Assembly (NCBI GenBank): GCA_037179515.1
Contig: JAXCGZ010021009.1
Location: forward strand, 1-64,000
Source of the DNA: Halocaridina rubra
Lineage: Eukaryota; Arthropoda; Malacostraca; Decapoda; Atyidae
Reading direction: 5' to 3'
DNA: 64,000 nt
The translations under genes and the position numbers were made by a program. The first letter of the stretch is position 1. Each line of letters opens with the position of its first letter. Of this stretch, positions 11,430-21,720 are shown piece by piece. The notes under the pieces were generated by a model. That model was given only the letters and a program-made list of their open reading frames with translations. It was not told where the DNA came from and did not search any database.

Positions 11430-11570
11430 GTGGCTATAATGGAGCACCTGGGTTGCTGCAGCCTCGGAGGTTCTGTTGATGCTGGGGGCATCTATAGGGG
11501 TTGCTGAGAGTGCCAGCGCAGGATCCCTGTGGGCCTCCGGGTCCTCACAATTAGGTAATCACAATTAGGT
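11430..11570 (+). mobile_element. Short LINE 3'-tail insertion inside pol
   Basis: Plus-strand sequence ending in two copies of a CACAATTAGGTAAT unit, the same tail type as LINE B (2158-2880 and 13508-14308). It falls exactly where the integrase frame (…VTPDNYVI) breaks off and before the RT linker resumes near 11455. The upstream part (GCTGCAGCCTCGGAGGTTC…) is not matched elsewhere in the window. The left boundary is approximate. Confidence 0.5.
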
Positions 11571-12239
11571 AATCACATAATTGTCAGGGGTCACCCGGTG
11601 TACCACAGTGTACGGTCCTTTCCAGCATAGCATTAGCTTGCGGGTATCTGTTGGAAGAAGTAACAGAGCTCGATCTCCGGGTGTCAGGGCACGACGCCGC
11701 GCACGCTTGTCAAAGAGGAGAGTGGCAGTCTGCTGGTGACCCTTAATGGCTAATTGTGCAGTTTTCCAAGCCTTTTTGAGGTGAGACGAAAACTTCAAAG
11801 TATACTCATTAACGTCCCTATCGTCATCTTCGATGGTAGGTAAATCCCAACATTCTGCCAAGAATTCTACTGGGCCTCTGACCTTATGACCATAAATCAG
11901 CTCGAAAGGCGAGTATCCAGTAGTGTCGTGGGGCGTGTCTCTGAAGGAGAAAAGTGCAGCAGGGACGTACTTGTCCCACTGCCTAGGTATATCTATCACT
12001 AGCTTGCGCAAACATCGCTTCAATATCCCGTTATAGCGTTCGCATGCTCCATTTGATTGGGCATGATGGACACTCGTACGAATATGCTTCATTTCTAAAA
12101 GGTTACAGAAAGCCTCAAAGTGCCTACTTGTAAACTGACTTCCATTGTCAGAAGTGACCTGCTCAGGAAAGCCAACCCTGGAGCAGATTTCAAATAGGGC
12201 ATGAGCGACTGCTTCAGTTGTGATAGAACACAGTGGCAC
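11565..12239 (-). pseudogene. gypsy-type integrase core and C-terminal domain
   Basis: A 224-residue frame. It contains the second and third catalytic residues of the DDE triad (Asp in TSDNGSQFTS, Glu in NGACERYNGILKR), the FSFRDTPHDTTGYSPFELIYG block and the GPY/F-type WKGPYTVVHRVTPDNYVI end. The first catalytic Asp lies in the preceding frame (12095-13276). The frame change near 12240 sits just after VDLGT, where a few bases appear to be missing. Integrase would insert the cDNA copy into the chromosome. Confidence 0.85.
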
Positions 12240-13276
12240 TGCATCTGGGTACCCAGGTCAACATATACCAGGAGGAACTGTTTCCCCGTGGACGAAGCTG
12301 GATTAATCGGACCTAATATGTCAATAGCAACCTTGGAAAATGGCTCCATTGAGAGCTTAGTTATCCCCATGGGAACTTTCGGTACCAGTGCCGTTGAGGT
12401 GGATTGACAGACAGGGCAGGAGCCTACATATCTGTCTACCTCAGTGTACATGTTTGGCCATGCGAAAGCCTTCTGAAGGACGTGCCGAGTCCTTGCTTTG
12501 CCTCTGTGTCCACTCAGAGGTAAATGGTGTGCCACATACATAGCCTGGCGGCGCAACGAAGCGGGCACCACCAACTGTTTAAAGGTGTGGCCATCTTTAG
12601 TCACATGCCTACGAAGTACTCCATCTTCAAGGGCGTAAGTGATCTGGCCTCCTCCTCTCACCGTGAAGGTCCTTCCCTCGGTGGCCTGCTGCATCCAGCG
12701 TTTGAGGCTGGGGCAGTCTTGCTGCAATTTGGCAAAGTCTGGACGGGACTTAAATGGCTCTAGAGGTGCATCGTCTGGTAAAGGAGGGGGAAACTCTCCG
12801 CGTTCCACATTACGTGTACTGACTGCAGCAGACTCAACGGAGTCAGTCGGAGAATCGTCCATATTCTTGGCATCAAGGCCAGGAGTTGCTGCTGAAATGG
12901 CTTCATGTGACTTCTCCCGAGGGAAGTTATAACGAGAAATGTCCTTATGATAGAGGTCGGCCTGGAAAGTAGGAACTAGGTTCAGTGCACGACCCATCAA
13001 AACAGGGTACATAAGCCCAATCATTGCCACAGCTGGGGCTTTTCCCTTGTAGTATTTGCAATCCAGGTTAATGACACAGCAGCGTCGTATTTGGGGTGTT
13101 CCTTCAGCAACCCGCACACGAACGACTTCGCCGGTATAATCTTCATCCCTGACGAATCTCTCGTCAACGAATATGCCATTGGCCCCTGTGTCGAGGGCTA
13201 TCTCAACATCCACACCATTTAAGGTTTCTAGGCATTTTGGGATCATTTCCAGAACATCATGTTCGATGAATTCCAC
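12240..13276 (-). pseudogene. Protease and integrase N-terminal part
   Basis: The first half of a 393-residue frame (12095-13276). An aspartic protease is marked by EIALDTGANGIFVDERF near residue 30 (the DTG triad) and the later VLMGRALN flap-end region. After a variable linker rich in Pro and acidic residues comes the integrase zinc-binding region (HHLPLSGHRGKARTRH…SCPVCQ), then VAIDILGPINPASSTGK with the first catalytic Asp. The last 45 residues of the frame (after GTQMQ) are a frameshift artefact. There is no RT between protease and integrase, which is the key oddity of this element. Confidence 0.85.
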
Positions 13277-13507
13277 ATTGGCAAGTTAGTGTGGTGGTTC
13301 CTCGGCATTATCCTCATTGGCCCTTTCTGGCCCTGTTTCCACAACATGGGCTGAGTGAGTGGCCAGATGGCTATGTGGGCCGCTGCTGAGTGAGGGAGCG
13401 TGGTGGCTCTCAGACTTTGGCTGAAAACCCTGGGAAGGCGGAGCAGAGTAATGGCCTTTGCCTCTGAACTGCTGAGGCTTAGGTCTTACCGGGGCATCCT
13501 TCTTGAG
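13277..13507 (-). pseudogene. gag C-terminal/linker region
   Basis: Minus-strand translation gives a low-complexity basic stretch (KDAPVRPKPQQFRGKGHYSAPP…) followed by a His/Ser-rich segment, a stop, then the protease frame. It fits the nucleic-acid-binding end of a gag protein, but no CCHC knuckle was found. The upstream half is separated from it by the LINE insertion at 13508-14308. Confidence 0.5.
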
Positions 13508-14308
13508 TGATTACCTAATTGTGTTTATGGGAAAGAGCCCAAAGCTCGTATCTTCCCGTCTCCTGATCGGTTCCATTTTATACTTAGTGATACTTATCAT
13601 ACCTGTCCTTAAAACTATGGATTGAGATAGCATTAACTACCTCCTCGCTTAGCCAATTCCAATTATCAACTACTCTTACACTGAAAAAGTATTTTCTTAC
13701 ATCCTGCAAAGAAGTTTTCTTACCAAGCTTCAAATTATGACCTCTAGTTCTAGAGCCAGCCATATCAAAATATCGATCCCTATCCACTCTATCATAACCA
13801 TGAAGGAATTTAAAGACTGTCACCATATCTCCCCTCACTCTTCTAGCTTCGAGTGATGGTAAGTCTAATTCCCTCAGCCTCTCATCATAACTGAGATTGC
13901 GTATTTCTGGCACCAGTTTTGTGGCATGTCTTTGAACTTTTTCAAGCTTAGCTATGTGCTTTTTCAAGTGCGGATTCCAAAAGGGGGCTGCATATTCGAG
14001 TTTTGGCCTCACATAGGTTACATAAATATTTCTGAACATTTCCTTGTCCATGTGCCTGAAGGCTACCCTTACATTTGATAAGAATGCATATGCTGCCCTT
14101 ACTATGCCATTTATATGTATTTCTGGAGACAAATCTAGCCAGTATGTTTACTCCTAGATCTCTCTCATTTTCTGTCTCTTGAAGTTGTACTCCAGCCACC
14201 GAGTAGTCAAGCTTGGGCCTTCTTGCACTTGTACCCATTCTCATTACCTTACATTTTGAAGTATTGAATTTCATTAGCCACTTTTCTGACCACTCATGCA
14301 GATTATGA
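13508..14308 (-). mobile_element. LINE B copy inserted in the provirus gag
   Basis: Minus-strand LINE fragment starting inside RT at LHEWSEKW and MKFNTSKCKVMRMG and running to a tail with ACACAATTAGGTAATCAC. It splits into two frames (14274-13948 and 14132-13584) because of a frameshift near 14130. Compared with the copy at 2158-2880 it retains VFKFLHGYDRVDRDRYFD and the C-terminal SEEVVNAISIHSFKDRYDKY. It inserted after the provirus did, since it lies within it. Confidence 0.8.
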
Positions 14309-14309
14309 T

Positions 14310-14667
14310 AAGGCTTAGGATTGTGAGGAGGATGAGCTGGACAATTGAAGTTCTGCGAGGGGCTCTTGTGCTTCCCGTTCCTGTAATCTCTATTTCCGGA
14401 TAAAGGACTACTGTCTGGGATTCCCGCTCAAAGCCGAGCAAGCGCAAGCTCACGTTCACGTTGTGCTTGTGCTTGTGCCTCATCACTTGCTCTCTTCTCC
14501 AGCTTATCTCGGCATTCAACCATCTTCTCATGAGCCCATTCGAAGAGCTTCTGTCTTGGGGAAAAACCGTATCTCTCACCCCTAGCAATCATTATGTCCA
14601 GGTAACGCTCCTCATCGAATGTTTCGATGGTTTCCATGTTTGTTTCCTGTGACGGCCTGGTTTCCAT
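14310..14667 (-). pseudogene. gag N-terminal remnant
   Basis: A frame opening METRPSQETNMETIETFDEE and continuing through an alpha-helical, charged segment (KLFEWAHEKMVECRDKLEK) to a Gln/Ala/Arg-rich stretch. It ends at a one-base change near 14430, after which another frame carries a basic segment resembling the start of the nucleocapsid region. At roughly 80 to 110 residues it is much shorter than a whole gag, so most of the capsid region is missing. The role is inferred from position between the primer site and protease. Confidence 0.55.
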
Positions 14668-15734
14668 GGTGGTTTCCTAAACAGTTGATAACGAAGTGCC
14701 AAAACAACCACAAAAAAAAAAAAAATCTCTACAATTGTAGAAAAAAAATGAAGGAACCACACAACACCAAGGAGAAAAAAAAATTCAACACCACAGTTCA
14801 AACTTAAACGTAAAAGTGATCTCAAAACCTCACCATAAAAGTGACTCAAAATACAATCAAGTGCAACAGCAGCAAAATGTTGCAAAACAGTGAATGAAAC
14901 ACTGGCAATACAGAATGGCAGTCGTGCCTGCTTAACAGCAATACGTGGCAGTACCTGCGGTTATGGTGCAAATGAAAAGAATGAGCAACAACGAATTTTA
15001 CCGACTAGCACCCAGTGCCTGAGAGTACAAACAAGTACAGCATAGTGGTCGTGCCTGCGTATGAGCGCGTATATGACAGTACCCACAAATAAAATGTCGT
15101 AAGTAAAATTCTGGAGTGTTGCCAAAAGGACACAGATCCTATGCAAAATACACCAACGATAAGCTAACAGCTTACTAGGCAGCCAGATTACACATTTCTA
15201 CTGGTAATGAGAAAATTTATTTTCAAGTGACAACTCAGACACATGAAAGGCTTAGCCTAGGCTCGATAAATGACACCAAAGTTTTTCTTCCCAATCTATG
15301 AGCAGTCAATGCTTGAATATAAAACACAATTATAAGCAAAAATACTTAATATGCTTTCTCCCAATTTCTAAATCCCAAGGAAATATAAACAATTCCTAAC
15401 AAGTATCACCCTTTAATGGATATATAAAACACGAATGCTTTAAAACTCAATCTTATCACGCAAATAAATGAAATTTTAAATAACACGTCTTCTCGTCATG
15501 CAAAATTTCTTAAGTCTGTTACCACATAATCTCATGTAGATTTCCTGAAATATTATTTACCCAATGTTGAAAATAAAAAAAAATTCTTATTCGCAACGTC
15601 TCTAGCGCGAAAATTTTCATGTGCAGCCTATAATTCATTCACTTCAATAATCGAGCCAATGGTAATCGGGTTTCATGTGCAATTTTTAAAAGCAAAATGA
15701 AAATAAATTTATCAAAATCAGTCTGTCTGTTCGG
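14668..15734 (-). other. Untranslated leader of the provirus
   Basis: About 1.07 kb between the primer-binding site and the gag remnant. AT-rich, with two near-repeated segments containing GTCGTGCCTGC (about 14920 and 15045). No gene seen. Confidence 0.5.
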
Positions 15735-15752
15735 GTCCCTGTTCGGGCGCCA
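15735..15752 (-). promoter_or_regulatory. Primer-binding site, tRNA-Lys type
   Basis: The minus strand reads TGGCGCCCGAACAGGGAC, 18 bases complementary to the 3' end of tRNA-Lys(UUU), four bases inside the end of the 5' LTR. It is where minus-strand cDNA synthesis would start. Its intact state next to broken genes suggests the element is not very old. Confidence 0.9.
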
Positions 15753-15756
15753 ATCT

Positions 15757-17705
15757 TGTTGGGGTTAGGATGGTTGAGTGTTGTTTAGATTCCGTTTTAC
15801 TAAGGGGACTCAAAGTACCGAGCTCGGTTAAGAGCTCACAAACAGACAGGACAGATATTTGTACTTGAACACCCCATTCATTTTGCCATGGCTCGGTTAA
15901 ATGAAACTCAGAATTCAACTTTCTTTTAATTTTGGAAATGCAATGACATTAAAAGAATTGAATTAAATTTCTCCAATTAAATTTTATGAAATGCTGCCTC
16001 GAATCCCGGAGGTGGTAAGCACGATTTCGTTTCCCGGCACCACGGACGTATGCCAAGACTTTGGCCTCAACTCGACAATTACCTCTGTCACACAGGCAGA
16101 GTAGAATACAGGACACTGCAATTTCAGAAACAGAAATGACACACTGTTTATAATGGGAAACTGAAAGCATGAGCACACCTATAATGAGTTTCCAATGTCA
16201 TTCTACTGGATGAAAATATATTGGTTATTCACAGCTAACCAGAAATATTTATGCTACCATAATAGCATACAAAACCATTAATTCTTTACTGGTTTTAAAG
16301 GAAAACAATTTATTCACAATAAATGAAGAATAAGCAAGACAATTACAGTACTGTATGTATTCCTTAAATTGTGGGCAACCACAAAAGTTGCAGTGCTTAT
16401 TACTGATTTACAATTAACATGATAAAACACTCTATTTCGGATAAAGAAAGAATCTACGAGATAAATACAGTATTCATTCACTTTTGGTTATCAAGAACTG
16501 TTTGCAATGAAAAAAAAGAGGATGCAAAACCACCTTTTGAGGTATTTGCAACTTATAACTCAAAACAGTTTATCCCCAACATATGAAGAATTAGCAAGAT
16601 AAATACAGTATGCATTCATTAAATTGTGGTTAACAGGAAATATTTGCAAAGCCAACAGGGTAAAATTACCTTTTAATTATTTGCAGTTTATAGCATAAAA
16701 ACACTTTAGCTAAATGATTAATTATTTGTAATTTATATAGCAAATAGCTTTATTGACGAGTTTTTGATGTAAAACACTTAATTTACGATGATAGAAAGAG
16801 GTGAAATGAAATTAGAATTTATTAGGAAAAGGGATAGATTTTTACGGGCTCATAGCCAGTCTTCAGAGGATGAGATTTTCGTTTATCACATTCAATGAAA
16901 AGAAACTTCTTAGCAATGTATATCAGCTGTAATCTCCAGGTTAAGGAATTAACTTTGGCAAGTGAGATTCCAGTTAGGTAATCTACAAAATTTTGATTGT
17001 GTGGGAATGGAATCTGAGAATAAAATTCGTAAGATTTAGCCAGTAACGAATGTAACTAATTCTCGAAAAAAAACAATTTGCTTGACCCACGAGCTTTACC
17101 ATACACTATCCCTCACCTTGTTGTTCCAGATGAATTCCTTTGAAGATGCCACGTAAATAAGGTTTGAAATAAACTTAGACTGCTCAGGTGAGATATTGCT
17201 TCTAGGAAGTTTGGGCGCCAACGGAGGAGGCCTCATTCTCCCTCCTGGTGAGTTCATCTGTAGGACACATTTCTAGAGCAGTAACTGGCTCTGATATCAT
17301 TTAAGGACTATTTTAGTGGTGGGCCCTGGCAGGCAATTATAGCAGAGATGCAAGGGAGAGACAGTATTTTTAGGTGCAACAAGTGGAAACAAATAAAATA
17401 AAATGAGAATAATAATGAAAAGTTAGGTTACTGGTAAACAATCTCCAGAACGTTCTTTGCTCGTAGGAGACGGAAAATAGGAGCAGCCTTTATATCGGGA
17501 CTATATTTTACACGTACAAGAAGAGTAAATAAGGTATATTTAAAATTAGCTATAAGCTAAAATATAAATTGCAAATAATCATAATCTGCAAAAGTCAAGA
17601 AGTGGGAATTATTTTTTTTAGTTAGAAAATAACAGTTAAGTTACTAATTTATTTAATAAGGCATCTAACAGCCTCTGGTGACTTTGAGTGAAACACTCTG
17701 TCACA
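15757..17705 (-). repeat. 5' LTR of the provirus
   Basis: 1949 bp, plus strand TGTTGGGGTTAGG … CTGTCACA. It contains the promoter and start of the element's RNA. It is nearly identical to 7207-9154 and more distantly related to the old LTR pieces around it. Confidence 0.9.
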
Positions 17706-17710
17706 CATTC
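17706..17710. repeat. 5-bp target-site duplication, right
   Basis: CATTC directly after the 5' LTR, matching 7202-7206. The sequence before and after, taken without the provirus, reads through like the corresponding internal part of the same LTR family (compare 7905-7950). Confidence 0.85.
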
Positions 17711-17766
17711 AAATTTTGATTAGCAAGATATATTTGCAGTGCTAAAAGGGGAAAACCACCTTTTGA

Positions 17767-18926
17767 TTTTTTTTTTTTTTTTAGCTGATGTTCTCCCTTG
17801 AGGGTGAGCGGACCTTACCTTTTTGGCCCACAGGTGGGGTAAGATTTTGTTGATTGGAGGTAGTATTCGCTCTTGAGGGTGAATGGGCTTTCCTATTTTG
17901 GCACGGAAGTGTGGTGAAATATGCTTATTGTTGGTGGTATTCGCTCTTGAGGGCGATCGGACTTTCCTATTTTGGCCCGTAGGTGAGGTTGTGCAAAATT
18001 GTAAAGATAGTGGAAAACATAAGTGTTCAGTTGAGAATTATTAGTTTACATCGAACAATTTAATGAATTCCTGCTCTGGTGGTGAAAGAGAGTTATTACA
18101 TAGTTATCTCGGTGGAGGGTATTGACTGATGATATTTAGTAGACTGTTCATGTAGTTGTTTGTTGCTAGTCTGATTATGGAGCTAGCAACATGAAGGGCA
18201 TTTGGATCTTTGCTGGATGTTGCATGGGCACCAGTTTTCCATCAAATTTCTGAAAAGGAATCGCATTTGACGATGTAGTGGATCAGTGGATGTGATGAAG
18301 CTACCTGGCAGAAGGCGCATTCCCTGATGAGATCATCCACTATTCGCCAAGTGCACTTGTACCCAAGTCTCAGACGGTACACACTGACTGCCATGCTATG
18401 TCGAAGGTTATTAGGTAAGGTGATTCGCTGAATATCAGTGGTGCCTTTGTACCACCAGGTGGAGGGGGAACCAATGTCTGTGTACAGGTTGTGTTTAGTT
18501 AGTAAGACATTAAGGAGTGACTTGGTGGCTTTGGTTTTTATCTGTTGAATCCCAGGAGGCAGAGATATTTGGATTTCTGCTCTGAGAGTGGCTTGTTTGG
18601 CGGCTTGATTGGCTTCCTCATTTCCCTTGATTCCGACATGGCTGGGAATCCAGGCAAGAGTGACGACTTTTCCAAGGCTGGTTGTCCTGTGGTAGTGGCT
18701 GAGAATGGTGGTGATGATACCTACATTGTCTCTGAGGAGTGGTTTCTTGATGGCCTATAAGGCGCCTTTAGAGTCAAAGAGAATTAGGGCATGGTCAGCT
18801 CCTTGCTGGGTGAAGAAGTTGAGGGCATTGGCTATGGCAACAAGCTCAGTCTGGAGCGATGAGCAGGAGTTTAACAGTCTCCAGGATTGGATGTAGTTTC
18901 TAGTGGTGAAGGCAGCAACTGAGGCT
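17767..18926 (-). mobile_element. I-clade LINE, copy 2 (RNase H and 3' UTR)
   Basis: A 5'-truncated minus-strand copy with a 3' run of 16 or so A (T on the plus strand, 17767-17782). The 8-bp sequence CCTTTTGA lies on both sides (17759-17766 and 18927-18934), a clear TSD. By hand the minus-strand frames give SLQTELVAIANALNFF with the catalytic Glu, a DSKGAL segment with the next Asp, and WIPSHVGIKGNEEAN (His/Asn/Asp region), followed by the tail ending CDSFSEI. It is more complete in RNase H than copy 1 but lacks RT. Confidence 0.8.
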
Positions 18927-18934
18927 CCTTTTGA

Positions 18935-19750
18935 AGTATTTACAACTTATAGCTCAAAACCAAGAAATGAAGAATGAGCAAGAAAAACACAGTATGTATT
19001 CATTAAATTGTGGTTAACAAGAAACATTTGCAAAGCCAACAGGGCAAAACTACTTATTAATTATTTGCAGTTTATGGTGTAAATCACTTTAAATAATTAA
19101 TAATTATTTGCAATTTATAGTGGAAAATACTTTATTTATGAGTATTGACGTAAAACACTTTATTTATGATAATAGAAAGGGGTGAAAAGAAATTAGAATT
19201 CTTTAAAATTATGGGTAGCTTTTTACGTGGTAATGAGCAATCTTTTAAGGGCAAAATTTTTACTTTGGCACTCGCAGTGAAAGAGACCAGTGAAGGATTT
19301 GACCAGTAGCACATTTAACCAGTTTCTCGAATTCCCAATTTGCTTGACCAACAAGCTTTGCCATACACTATCTCTCACCCACCTTGTTTGTGCCAGATGA
19401 GTTCCTGTGAAGACGCCACATAAAAAAGTTTGAAATAAGCGTGACTACTGAGGCGAGATATTGCCTCTGGGATGTTGGGACGTCAAATGAGAGTGATCAA
19501 GCGTCCATCTTGGTGACATCATCATTCAGTCAGCCTGTAGGGTGTATATTCAGAGCAGTAAAATGTCCCCCAATGTTTTTTTTTTATTATAGTGGTGGTT
19601 CCTGGCAGGCAATTATGGCAGAGATACAAGGGAGAGACAGTGTTTTGCTTAGAAACAAGTAAAAGAAACAAGAAATAATTATGGGCAAAATAGGTTACTG
19701 GTGAACAATCTCCAGAACATTCTCTGCATTGCAGGAGACAGAATTTTAAA
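18935..19750 (-). repeat. Old LTR fragment
   Basis: Resembles the last part of the young LTR (compare 8000-8960), for example AAACAATCTCCAGAACGTTC versus GAACAATCTCCAGAACATTC, with many substitutions and indels. It is the final piece of the split old LTR. Confidence 0.6.
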
Positions 19751-19792
19751 CATTCAAATAGTAAAGAAGCTACTGAAAAGTATCTAGACATG

Positions 19793-20749
19793 CTAATGAC
19801 ATATCAGCAGGATCAAATTTATAAAAAAAAAAAATTCAGTAATAGCAATGAACACTTCTTTGAATTCTTGAAGGTCTTTTAGACTTTTTTTTCTCAACAG
19901 TATTTCCCTACATGTTTCCCCTCTCTCAAAGGTTATTTTTGTTGGTCTCGGCTTTCCTTCCCTCGAATATTTACCTAGTTGGTGTATGTTTACAATATCC
20001 TCAGGACCACAAACTACTCCAAGCTTTCTTATCAGGTCTACAACCCTAGCTTTATTTTCTTCAAGTCTCCCCTGCCATGTTGGGTCCTGGGATTCGCTTA
20101 TGTCTGAGATTACCACTGTCTTCTCCTTATCAAGTGCCTGTCTGATGAGTGGGTTTGCCCTTTCCATCACAACGTCTTTCATTTTTTCGATTACTGTCTC
20201 TTTATAGTCAACTGTTTGTATGTTTTCCAGTGCCACCACCTTTACAGCCTCTTTTACTGCCACATTCCCCTTTAGTGCATCAGCAAAGGAAGTTTTCATG
20301 GCATCATTTTCCATATTCAGCTCCTGGAACTCTTTTCTGAACTGTTCAATGTTTTCCTTAATCTGGACATTCCAAGCAGCAATCTCGTCTCTCTCAGAAG
20401 AGAGCAGTGAATTAACATCTAATTCCTTTAGGTTGTCATTCAGCTGTTTGTTTTTATCTTCTTGTTTAGAAATTCTAGATTCTAGTTGACTCTTTTCCCC
20501 TTCCAGCTTCTTTATTCTTTTTTCTAGTTCCTTTCTCTCCTGCCCTTGTGCTTTATTTGCTTCCTCCAAAGATCTTATTTGCTCTCTGAGTGTTTCATTC
20601 TCTTTCATTTCTCCATCCATATTCCGAATTTTTTCATCAAGGCTTATAACCATTGCCTCTAAATTCTTGATTTTCTGTTTAAGTCTCCTAATGGCTACCC
20701 CTCCTACCGACCCATGGATGGGAGAGGTTTGGAACAGAGATGGCCTCAT
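19793..20749 (-). CDS. LINE ORF1-like protein: coiled coil plus RRM-like domain
   Basis: A 318-residue open frame, the longest intact one in this part. Residues about 20-120 are a strong heptad coiled coil (KIKNLEAMVISLDEKIRNM through KEDKNKQLNDNLKEL). Residues about 210-300 (TVVISDISESQDPTWQGRLEENK…VDLIRKLGV…DIVNIHQLGKYSREGKPRPTKITF) look like an RNA-recognition fold. The pairing of coiled coil and RRM is the architecture of LINE ORF1 proteins, which trimerise and coat the element's RNA. The last 15 or so residues (FFFFINLILL) probably run past the real end. The ORF2 partner does not follow downstream, so this is a fragment. Confidence 0.65.
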   Translation of the reverse strand: MRPSLFQTSPIHGSVGGVAIRRLKQKIKNLEAMVISLDEKIRNMDGEMKENETLREQIRSLEEANKAQGQERKELEKRIKKLEGEKSQLESRISKQEDKNKQLNDNLKELDVNSLLSSERDEIAAWNVQIKENIEQFRKEFQELNMENDAMKTSFADALKGNVAVKEAVKVVALENIQTVDYKETVIEKMKDVVMERANPLIRQALDKEKTVVISDISESQDPTWQGRLEENKARVVDLIRKLGVVCGPEDIVNIHQLGKYSREGKPRPTKITFERGETCREILLRKKSLKDLQEFKEVFIAITEFFFFINLILLICH

Positions 20750-20834
20750 TTTTATGTTCTCCCTCTCACAGAATATAGAAAGAAGAAGAGAAAGAGGAAA
20801 AAAAAGAGAAAAACTTTTATTTAAGCTTCACACT

Positions 20835-21720
20835 AGCCCGAAGAGGGTAGTCAGGTCTAAGCCACCATTGTGTTGTCTGTAAATGTTGTACATATCTATG
20901 CAGCTGCCCTGAAGTTTGATGTTAACAGCGAGGACGTGGACATCTTCGCCGCAGTAGACTGGTCGGGTTATTTCCTTGGCTAACAGGTTTTTCCTGATGA
21001 AGGTGGCGCTGCCTCTGTTCTCCCCTGGAGACCAGTGCTGGTAGAATCCTTTATATCCTGAGATTTTTGGAGTGTTTTGCTCTGTGCACAGGGTTTCCTG
21101 AACCATGAGAACATCTATGTTGTCAGCCTTGGCAATGCCCTCAAGATGTTGTACCTTGTGTCTGAGACCCTGGGCTTTCCAGTGTAGGATCCCGAGATTA
21201 GACATCTTGATGATTTAAGAAGGTGGAGGTGGTAGGAGTGGTGGTTTGTTGAGGCTAGTGGTGGGTTCTGGAGACGAGGGCTTAGGCAACGATGGAATGG
21301 GCTACTTTGATGACTTGATTGTAGGCATCTTGAGGAGGGGCTTCGGTTTCGAGGAGTTGGACAGCTGCCTGTATGGCTTGAATAATAATGTTGGTGAGCT
21401 CACTTACTGTGAAGAGGGTTTGTTGTTGGGAAGAGGAGGCAGATAAAGGTGTTTGGATAGGCTGTTGAGGTGTGGGGGTATGGGATTTAAGTCAAGGGTC
21501 AGGGGACCTGGTGTGGTGAGCGAGTGTGTGTGTGGTCTGAGTGTTGCATGTGACTGTATTGCGTGTTTGAGTGTTGCATGGGGTGGAGGTGTTGGTGTGA
21601 GTGTTGCGTGAGGGGATGGTGGGAGTGGGAGTGTGGTCTGGGGAGATGGTAGGAGTGTGGTGTTGTGTGATGGGGTGGATGGAGTTGGTGTAGGGGTGGA
21701 AACTGTAGGAGGTGTGATCT
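20835..21720 (-). pseudogene. I-type LINE 5' part: Pro-rich ORF1 end and APE endonuclease start
   Basis: The minus strand first gives a Pro/Thr/Ser-rich low-complexity stretch (21720 to about 21210), then an ORF2 start at 21205: MSNLGILHWKAQGLRHKVQH, LMVQETLC (the catalytic Glu of the APE fold), GYKGFYQHWSPGENRGSATF. In related endonucleases the first motif is usually WN; here it reads HWKAQ, so the catalytic Asn looks replaced by Lys. The frame ends at 20828 long before the Asp/His motifs. It may be the 5' end of the same family as the copies at 3092-5396, but there is no overlap to prove it. Confidence 0.55.

Larger units (their letters stand above)
7207..17705 (-). mobile_element. Full-length LTR retrotransposon, Gmr1-like Ty3/gypsy
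   Basis: A 10.5-kb element transcribed right to left. Both LTRs start TG and end CA, a TSD flanks the element, and a tRNA-Lys primer site abuts the upstream LTR. In transcription order the coding blocks are gag remnant (14310-14667), basic linker (13277-13507), protease (about 13190), integrase zinc finger and core (12450-11565), reverse transcriptase (11256 to about 10500) and RNase H (to 9796). Integrase upstream of reverse transcriptase is the Ty1/copia order, yet the RT (FIDD) and integrase (GPY/F-type C-terminus) look like Ty3/gypsy. The Gmr1 clade is the known group with this combination. The copy is dead: it has frameshifts, a stop in RT and two LINE insertions. No env gene is seen. 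Confidence 0.85.
3050..19750 (-). other. nest of insertions within one old LTR
   Basis: Fragments at about 3050-3091, 5397-5540, 6456-6967, 7163-7201, 17711-17766 and 18935-19750 line up in order with the 1.95-kb LTR of the young provirus, at much lower identity. The pieces between are separate insertions. The join across the provirus is supported by a TSD, and the join across the second I-type LINE by another. The old LTR could be a solo LTR or the remnant of a full element, since no internal region of matching age was recognised. Confidence 0.65.
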
